64,000 nt of DNA from Mycolicibacterium komanii (GTDB lineage: Bacteria > Actinomycetota > Actinomycetes > Mycobacteriales > Mycobacteriaceae). The stretch is from positions 1-64,000 of the forward strand of contig NZ_CVTA01000006.1 in the NCBI RefSeq assembly GCF_001050035.1. Reading direction: 5' to 3'. Both the position numbers and the translations under genes were made by a program. Shown piece after piece: positions 59,224 through 64,000 of the stretch (within the stretch, counting starts at the first letter, position 1; the number at the start of each line of letters is the position of its first letter). The notes beneath the pieces were generated by a model. It did no database searches, was not told the origin of the DNA, and saw only the letters and a program-made list of their open reading frames with translations.

Positions 59224-60389
59224 CGACCCGCGAGAAGCTCCTGGCGCCCGGCGACGCGTTGCGTCGTTGGTGGGACGGGCTTTCCCGCGTACAGAAGTGG
59301 GCCTTCGGCGTCGTCGCATTCGGACTGCTCGCGCTGCTCCCGCTGTTCCCGCCGCCGTTCCTGACCACACCGAACATCAGCTTCGGCGGCACCATGGCCC
59401 AGTTCGCGATGGTCGCGATCATCGCGATCGGCCTCAACGTCGTCGTCGGCCAGGCTGGCCTGCTCGACCTCGGCTACGTCGGCTTCTACGCCGTTGGCGC
59501 GTACACCGTCGCGCTGCTCACCAGCCCGAACAGCCCGTGGAACAGGTTGGGCGCCACCGGATGGTTCAACGAGGACTGGGCGTGGCTGGCCTGCGTGCCG
59601 CTGGCGATGGCCATCACCGCGTTGACCGGTCTGATCCTGGGCACGCCGACGCTGAGGCTGCGCGGGGACTATCTGGCGATCGTCACGCTGGGCTTCGGTG
59701 AGATCATCCGGCTTCTCGCCGACAACCTCGCCGAAGTGACCAACGGTCCCCGCGGCCTCAACGAGGTCGCCTACCCGCGGATCGGCGCGAGCGAACGCGT
59801 GCCCGACGGGGTCTTCTCGAGCGGCAACGCGGCGGGCGATGCCAACTACGGCACCTGGTGGTTCTGGCTGGGCATCATCTTGATGATCGGGATCCTGCTG
59901 CTGGTCGGTAACCTCGAACGCAGCCGCGTCGGCCGCGCCTGGATCGCGATCAGGGAGGACGAGGACGCCGCGGAGGTGCTGGGCGTCAACACGTTCCGGT
60001 TCAAGCTGTGGGCGTTCGTGATCGGGGCGGCGATCGGCGGGCTGTCCGGGGCGCTGTATGCGGGCCAGGTGCAGTTCGTCGCGCCGCCGACGTTCAACAT
60101 CATCAACTCGATGCTGTTCTTGTGCGCAGTGGTGCTCGGCGGGCAGGGCAACAAACTCGGCGTGGTGGTGGGCGCATTCGTCATCGTCTACCTGCCGAAC
60201 CGGCTGCTGGGGGTCGAGTTCCTCGGCATCAACCTCGGCGACCTGAAGTACCTGTTCTTCGGTCTGGCGCTGGTGATGCTGATGATCTTCCGGCCGCAGG
60301 GCCTGTTCCCCGCCCGAGCGCAGCTGCTGGCCTACGGTAAGGCCGCACGCGACCTGCTGCGCTCGCCGGAGAAGGAGTCCGCGCGATGA
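59220..60389 (+). CDS. livM: Branched-chain amino acid ABC transporter permease LivM
   Basis: A 389-residue permease. The first about 30 residues are polar, then about ten helices. Motifs are GLNVVVGQAGLLDLGYVGFYAVGAY, LRLRGDYLAIVTLGFGEIIR and the coupling loop AIREDEDAAEVLGVNTFRFKLWAFVIGA. It forms a heterodimer with LivH. ATG 59220 overlaps the livH stop; a start at 59127 would lie in livH. Its stop overlaps livG. Confidence 0.93.
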   Translation: MTTREKLLAPGDALRRWWDGLSRVQKWAFGVVAFGLLALLPLFPPPFLTTPNISFGGTMAQFAMVAIIAIGLNVVVGQAGLLDLGYVGFYAVGAYTVALLTSPNSPWNRLGATGWFNEDWAWLACVPLAMAITALTGLILGTPTLRLRGDYLAIVTLGFGEIIRLLADNLAEVTNGPRGLNEVAYPRIGASERVPDGVFSSGNAAGDANYGTWWFWLGIILMIGILLLVGNLERSRVGRAWIAIREDEDAAEVLGVNTFRFKLWAFVIGAAIGGLSGALYAGQVQFVAPPTFNIINSMLFLCAVVLGGQGNKLGVVVGAFVIVYLPNRLLGVEFLGINLGDLKYLFFGLALVMLMIFRPQGLFPARAQLLAYGKAARDLLRSPEKESAR

Positions 60390-61213
60390 GCATCGAAGAA
60401 CTGGCGGGCGTCCACCGCGACATCCAGGCCGCTGAAGGCGAGATCCTGCTCAAGACAACCGATCTCACGATGAAGTTCGGCGGGCTGACCGCGCTGGACT
60501 CGGTGTCGTTCGACATCCGTCGCGGTGAGATCCTCGGCATGATCGGGCCCAACGGTGCGGGCAAGACGACGTGCTTCAACGCGATCACCGGGGTGTACCG
60601 CCCCACGTCGGGGACCGTCATGTTCGACGGAGCGCCGCTGGGCCGGATCAAACGTCACCAGATCACGCGGCGGGGAATCGCGCGCACCTTCCAGAACATC
60701 CGGCTGTGGGGCGAGATGACCGCCCTGGAGAACGTGATGGTCGGCACCGACGCCCGTCACTTCACCTCGGTGCCCGGTGCGCTGGTCCGAACGCCGCGGC
60801 ACCGCCGCGAGGAGCGGTCGGCGATCGAGAGATCTGCTGCGCTACTCCATTTCGTCGGCATCGCCCACCGCGGCGAGGAGAAGGCCAAGAACCTGCCGTA
60901 TGGGGACCAGCGCCGGCTCGAGATCGCCCGCGCACTGGCCACCGAACCGAAGCTGTTGTGTTTGGACGAGCCAGCGGCCGGGTTCAACCCGCGCGAGAAG
61001 GCCGCGCTGATCGAGCTGATCCAGAAGATCCGCGACGACGGCTACACGGTGCTGCTGATCGAGCACGACATGCGGCTGGTGATGGGCGTGACCGATCGCA
61101 TCGTGGTGCTCGAATTCGGGCGCAAGATCGCCGACGGTCTGCCTTCCGAGATCCGCGAGGACCCGAAGGTCATCGCAGCCTATCTGGGGGTGCCCGATGA
61201 CGAAGTCGAATGA
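60386..61213 (+). CDS. livG: Branched-chain amino acid ABC transporter ATPase LivG
   Basis: The product has 275 residues. Walker A is GPNGAGKTT. The LivG insert follows (FQNIRLWGEMTALENVMVG and a longer helical region). The signature is divergent (LPYGDQRRLEIARAL), Walker B is LLCLDEPAAGFN, and the switch His is in IEHDMRLV. The divergent signature is typical for LivG. The ATG overlaps the livM stop; the 3' end overlaps livF by 17 bp. Confidence 0.93.
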   Translation: MSIEELAGVHRDIQAAEGEILLKTTDLTMKFGGLTALDSVSFDIRRGEILGMIGPNGAGKTTCFNAITGVYRPTSGTVMFDGAPLGRIKRHQITRRGIARTFQNIRLWGEMTALENVMVGTDARHFTSVPGALVRTPRHRREERSAIERSAALLHFVGIAHRGEEKAKNLPYGDQRRLEIARALATEPKLLCLDEPAAGFNPREKAALIELIQKIRDDGYTVLLIEHDMRLVMGVTDRIVVLEFGRKIADGLPSEIREDPKVIAAYLGVPDDEVE

Positions 61214-61952
61214 CCAGCCCGGCGCCGAACGCCCCGTCGTGCTGGAGTTGCGCGACATCGTCGTCCAGTACGGCAGAATCCGTGCGCTGCACGGGATCTC
61301 GCTGACTGTCCACGAGGGTGAGCTCGTCACGCTGCTCGGCTCCAACGGCGCAGGCAAGACGACCACCATGCGCGCGATCTCCGGGCTGCTGCCGCTGACG
61401 GCGGGCTCGATCTGGTTCGAGGGCCAGGACATCAGCAAGGTCAAGGCGCACCAACGCGCGATCAGGGGGCTGGTGCAGGCACCCGAAGGCCGCGGGGTGT
61501 TCCCGGGCATGACGGTCGTCGAGAATCTCGAAATGGGCTGCTACGGGCGTAAATTCGCGTCACGGTCCGAGCACAGGGAACGACTCGACTGGATCCTGGA
61601 GACGTTCCCGCGGTTGGCCGAGCGCCGCAGCCAGGTCGGGGGCACGCTGTCCGGTGGTGAGCAGCAGATGCTCGCAATCGGCCGCGCGCTGATGGCCCGG
61701 CCGCGGGTGCTGCTGCTCGACGAGCCGTCGATGGGCCTGGCGCCGATGGTGATCTCGCAGATCTTCAAGATCATCGCCGAGATCAACGCCCAGGGCACCA
61801 CGGTGCTGCTGGTGGAGCAGAACGCCCAGCAGGCGCTGAGTCGGTCGGACCGGGCCTACATTCTCGAGACCGGTGAGGTCACCCGCACCGGCAACGCCCG
61901 AGAGTTGTTGGCCGACGACAGCATTCGCGCGGCCTACCTCGGCGTCGCGTGA
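61197..61952 (+). CDS. livF: Branched-chain amino acid ABC transporter ATPase LivF
   Basis: The product has 251 residues. Walker A is GSNGAGKTTT, the Q-loop lies in GLVQAPEGRGVFPGMTV, the signature is LSGGEQQMLAIGRAL and Walker B is LLLDEPSMGLAP. The switch position is LVEQNAQQAL, in which Gln replaces His as usual in LivF. It pairs with LivG. It is the last gene of the operon and abuts the convergent DUF167 gene. Confidence 0.93.
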   Translation: MTKSNDQPGAERPVVLELRDIVVQYGRIRALHGISLTVHEGELVTLLGSNGAGKTTTMRAISGLLPLTAGSIWFEGQDISKVKAHQRAIRGLVQAPEGRGVFPGMTVVENLEMGCYGRKFASRSEHRERLDWILETFPRLAERRSQVGGTLSGGEQQMLAIGRALMARPRVLLLDEPSMGLAPMVISQIFKIIAEINAQGTTVLLVEQNAQQALSRSDRAYILETGEVTRTGNARELLADDSIRAAYLGVA

Positions 61953-62174
61953 TCAGCTGACCTCGAAGCGTTTGACCCGCGAGCTCGCGCCCGAGACCAG
62001 CTTCACCCGGCTGGGCGCGACACCGAAATGTTCGGCGAGCAACTTGGTGACCGCCTTGGTCGCCTTGCCCTCGACGGCCCGCTCGCGCACGTACACGGTC
62101 AGCTCGCCGGCGTCGTCGGCCTCGACCAGCGGGCCCTTGGCGCTGCCGGGTTTGACCCGGACCACGACGATCAT
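61953..62174 (-). CDS. DUF167 (YggU) family protein
   Basis: A 73-residue YggU/DUF167 protein. The conserved core is VRVKPGSAKGP near the start, then ERAVEGKATKAVTKLLAEHFGV and LVSGASSRVKRFEV at the C-terminus. The function is unknown; a nucleic acid-related role has been suggested for the fold. ATG 62174 overlaps the end of the TIGR02206 gene by 4 bp (ATGA), so it is translationally coupled to it. Confidence 0.85.
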   Translation of the reverse strand: MIVVVRVKPGSAKGPLVEADDAGELTVYVRERAVEGKATKAVTKLLAEHFGVAPSRVKLVSGASSRVKRFEVS

Positions 62175-62848
62175 CGTCGCACCCACGGCCACGTCATCAG
62201 CGCCCACACCACGAAGACGAGGGCAGCGGTGCTCACGATGTACACCGGCCATGGGCCGAGAACGTCCAACACCGAAGCGGTTTCCGGCTTGTAGTTGGTG
62301 AAGCCGTAGTTCGTGTCGGCGATCCTGTTGAACACCGCGGTCACCACGGCCCACGCGCCGGTGACCACCACCGCCAACCGGAAGTCGCGCCAGCCGGGCC
62401 GCATTCCGCGGCCCCACGTCAGATAGATGGCCGCCCACACCACGAGCAGGTGGATCGCGTAGAACGCGAGAAAGCGGTAGTGCGGAAAGTCGGGGCCCCG
62501 CAACACCGGTGAGATCAGCGCCTGGACGCTCAGCACCAGACCCCAGTAGTAGGTGAGTGCGTAGGCCCACTGGCGCTGGGTCCACAGCGCGTAGGCGGCG
62601 ACGACGGTCGCGAGGTCGGTGAGCTGAAGCGGCACCGAACCGGTCAGCGTCGGCGGCACCAGGTTGTAGACAAGGATCGCGCCGTAGATCACCGCGGTCA
62701 GTCCACCGAGCACTCGACCCAGCCGGCGGGCCTGCGGCGCGGTGGAATGGCGCCCGGCCCAGACCAGCAGCACGGTGCCTACCGCGAACACCGCGATGGC
62801 GCCCCAGTAGGAGGGGCCGTACGGTTCGAACTGCCTAGCGAGCAACAA
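62171..62848 (-). CDS. TIGR02206/YwaF-type membrane protein
   Basis: A 225-residue protein with six membrane helices. Family segments are FEPYGPSYWGAIAVFA, PLQLTDLATVVAAYALWTQ and the final NTNYGFTNYKPETASVLDVLGPWPVYI. It resembles the YwaF/TIGR02206 integral membrane family of unknown function. The start is a TTG at 62848 that overlaps the thiolase stop by 14 bp. No better start is visible nearby, though a slightly later codon is possible. Confidence 0.75.
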   Translation of the reverse strand: MLLARQFEPYGPSYWGAIAVFAVGTVLLVWAGRHSTAPQARRLGRVLGGLTAVIYGAILVYNLVPPTLTGSVPLQLTDLATVVAAYALWTQRQWAYALTYYWGLVLSVQALISPVLRGPDFPHYRFLAFYAIHLLVVWAAIYLTWGRGMRPGWRDFRLAVVVTGAWAVVTAVFNRIADTNYGFTNYKPETASVLDVLGPWPVYIVSTAALVFVVWALMTWPWVRR

Positions 62849-64000
62849 TCACGGACGAGCCGTGTCCGAACAGGCCCTGGTTGGCGGTGACGCCGACCCT
62901 GGCGCCCTCGACCTGGCGACCCGTGGCCTGTCCCTTCAGCTGCCAGGTCAGCTCGCAGACCTGCGCGATGGCTTGTGCCGGAATGGCTTCGCCGAAGCAG
63001 GCCAGGCCGCCGGACGGGTTCACCGGGATCTTCCCGCCGATCGCCGTCGCACCGCTGCGCAGCAGTTGTTCGGCCTCGCCCTTGGGGCACAGGCCCAGAT
63101 GCTCATACCAGTCGAGCTCCAGCGCGGTGGACAGGTCGTACACCTCGGCCAGGCTCAGGTCCTCGGGGCCGATACCGGCCTCGGCGTAAGCGGCGTCGAG
63201 GATCTGGTCCTTGAACACCCGCTCCGGCGCATTGACCACGGCCGTGGAATCGGTTGCGATGTCCGGTAATTCGGGCAGATGCTGGGGGTACTGGGGCGTG
63301 ACCGTGCTGATCGCGCGCACCGACGGCACGCCGTCGACGGACCCGAAATGCTTCTCGGTGAACGACTTGCTGGCCACCACCAGCGCGGCCGCGCCGTCCG
63401 ACGTCGCGCAGATGTCAAGCAGCCGAAGGGGATCGGAGACCACGGGACTTGCGAGCACGTCCTCGATCGTGGCTTCCTTGCGGTAGCGCGCGTTGGGATT
63501 GTCGAGGCCATGCTTGGCGTTTTTGACCTTCACCGCGGCGAAATCCTCGAGGGTCGCCCCGTAGAGGTCCATACGACGGCGCGCCAACATGGCGAAGTAG
63601 ACGGTGTTGGTGGCGCCGATCAGGTGGAAGCGCTGCCAGTCCGGGTCGTTCTTGCGCTCGCCGCCGACCGGGGCGAAGAACCCCTTCGGGGTGGTGTCCG
63701 CGCCGATCACGAGCGCCACGTCGCAGAACCCCGCGAGGATGTGGGCGCGAGCGCTCTGCAACGCCTGCGACCCGCTCGCGCACGCCGCGTAATTCGACGA
63801 CACGGGCACACCGTTCCAACCGAGCTTCTGCGCGAAGGTCGAGCCGGCCACGAAACCCGGATAACCGTTGCGGATCGTGTCCGCGCCGGCGACGAGCTGG
63901 ATCTGTTGCCAGTCCAGACCGGCCTCGGCCAACGCCGACCGCGCGGCCACCACGCCGTACTCGGTGAAGTCGCGGCCCCATTTCCCCCACGGGTGCATGC
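62835..64000 (-). CDS. Lipid-transfer protein/thiolase (Rv1627c-like), 5' end outside the window
   Basis: An SCP2-type thiolase fold without a few N-terminal residues. The Met at 63998 is followed by HPWGKWGRDFTEYGVVAAR, which in relatives comes after a short VAVLGAG strand, so I treat the gene as truncated at the window end. The nucleophile Cys is present in NYAACASGSQAL, the second site is in DISATSDGAAAL-like sequence (LLDICATSDGAAALVV), and the GGLACFGEAIPAQAI segment carries a C-terminal Cys. Members act in sterol side-chain or fatty acyl-CoA thiolysis, often beside a DUF35 protein. The substrate cannot be decided. Confidence 0.85.
   Translation of the reverse strand, partial: MHPWGKWGRDFTEYGVVAARSALAEAGLDWQQIQLVAGADTIRNGYPGFVAGSTFAQKLGWNGVPVSSNYAACASGSQALQSARAHILAGFCDVALVIGADTTPKGFFAPVGGERKNDPDWQRFHLIGATNTVYFAMLARRRMDLYGATLEDFAAVKVKNAKHGLDNPNARYRKEATIEDVLASPVVSDPLRLLDICATSDGAAALVVASKSFTEKHFGSVDGVPSVRAISTVTPQYPQHLPELPDIATDSTAVVNAPERVFKDQILDAAYAEAGIGPEDLSLAEVYDLSTALELDWYEHLGLCPKGEAEQLLRSGATAIGGKIPVNPSGGLACFGEAIPAQAIAQVCELTWQLKGQATGRQVEGARVGVTANQGLFGHGSSVIVAR

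Overview
The window is a continuous stretch of high-GC actinobacterial chromosome. Its gene order follows the Mycobacterium tuberculosis Rv1588-Rv1628 block almost gene for gene: bioD-bioB-bsaP, nadABC, the his operon, trpE-C-B-A, lgt, pyk, tesB, cydABDC, cya, pdtaR and a lipid-transfer thiolase. Insertions not in that block (gltBD, a glutamate-type ABC transporter with a two-component pair, a second dps, a livJHMGF operon) point to a fast-growing Mycobacterium/Mycolicibacterium. I cannot name the species from sequence alone. These comparisons are from memory, not from a search.

Layout. 1-3.9 kb: 3' end of bioD, a 2'-5' RNA ligase-like protein, a YjbR protein, then the repressor bioQ divergent from bioB-bsaP-DUF2567 across a TGAAC-N3-GTTCA operator. 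3.9-10 kb: a secreted-type lipase, the NAD regulator nrtR divergent from nadA-nadB-nadC across a 23-bp palindrome, and a small membrane protein. 10-12 kb: a TetR regulator divergent from a zinc alcohol dehydrogenase, and a deazaflavin-type reductase. 12-18.5 kb: hisD-C-B-H-A-impA-F-I, with almost every junction a GTGA/ATGA/TGATG overlap. 18.5-21.5 kb: an HSL-type esterase, an ABC ATPase coupled to the peroxiredoxin bcpB, and a PhyH dioxygenase. 21.5-29.3 kb: trpE, a Trp-region membrane protein, trpC, trpB, trpA and lgt. Lgt carries an exceptionally long acidic tail with six copies of one motif. 29.4-31.9 kb: a DUF222/HNH (13E12-type) protein whose start codon lies inside a perfect LexA box, a TM2 protein and a DUF2752 protein. 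31.9-40.3 kb: gltB, gltD, pyk, tesB. 40.3-47 kb: the minus-strand cydA-B-D-C operon ending in a DUF4190 protein, and an HdeD-like protein. 47.2-51.7 kb: a glutamate/polar amino acid ABC transporter followed 4 bp later by a histidine kinase/LuxR-type regulator pair. 51.7-54.6 kb: DUF2339, dps, an SRPBCC protein. 54.5-56.7 kb: adenylate cyclase, tRNA-Leu(CAA), pdtaR. 56.9-62 kb: livJ-H-M-G-F. 62-64 kb: DUF167, a TIGR02206 membrane protein, and a thiolase that runs off the window end.

How it fits together. Most of the window is core biosynthesis (biotin, NAD, histidine, tryptophan, glutamate) plus respiration (cytochrome bd). Three pathway or enzyme genes face their own putative repressors across palindromes. 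In all three cases the repressor gene looks leaderless, with a TANNNT box 6-7 nt before the start codon. A CRP-like site precedes cydA and another precedes dps, and a class III adenylate cyclase lies nearby.

No insertion sequence, CRISPR array, rRNA or prophage was seen. No gene-free stretch exceeds 300 bp. The longest gaps are 30832-31024 (a promoter candidate near its right end), 47073-47253 (a ribosome-binding site, otherwise nothing distinct) and 56693-56879 (one weak promoter candidate).
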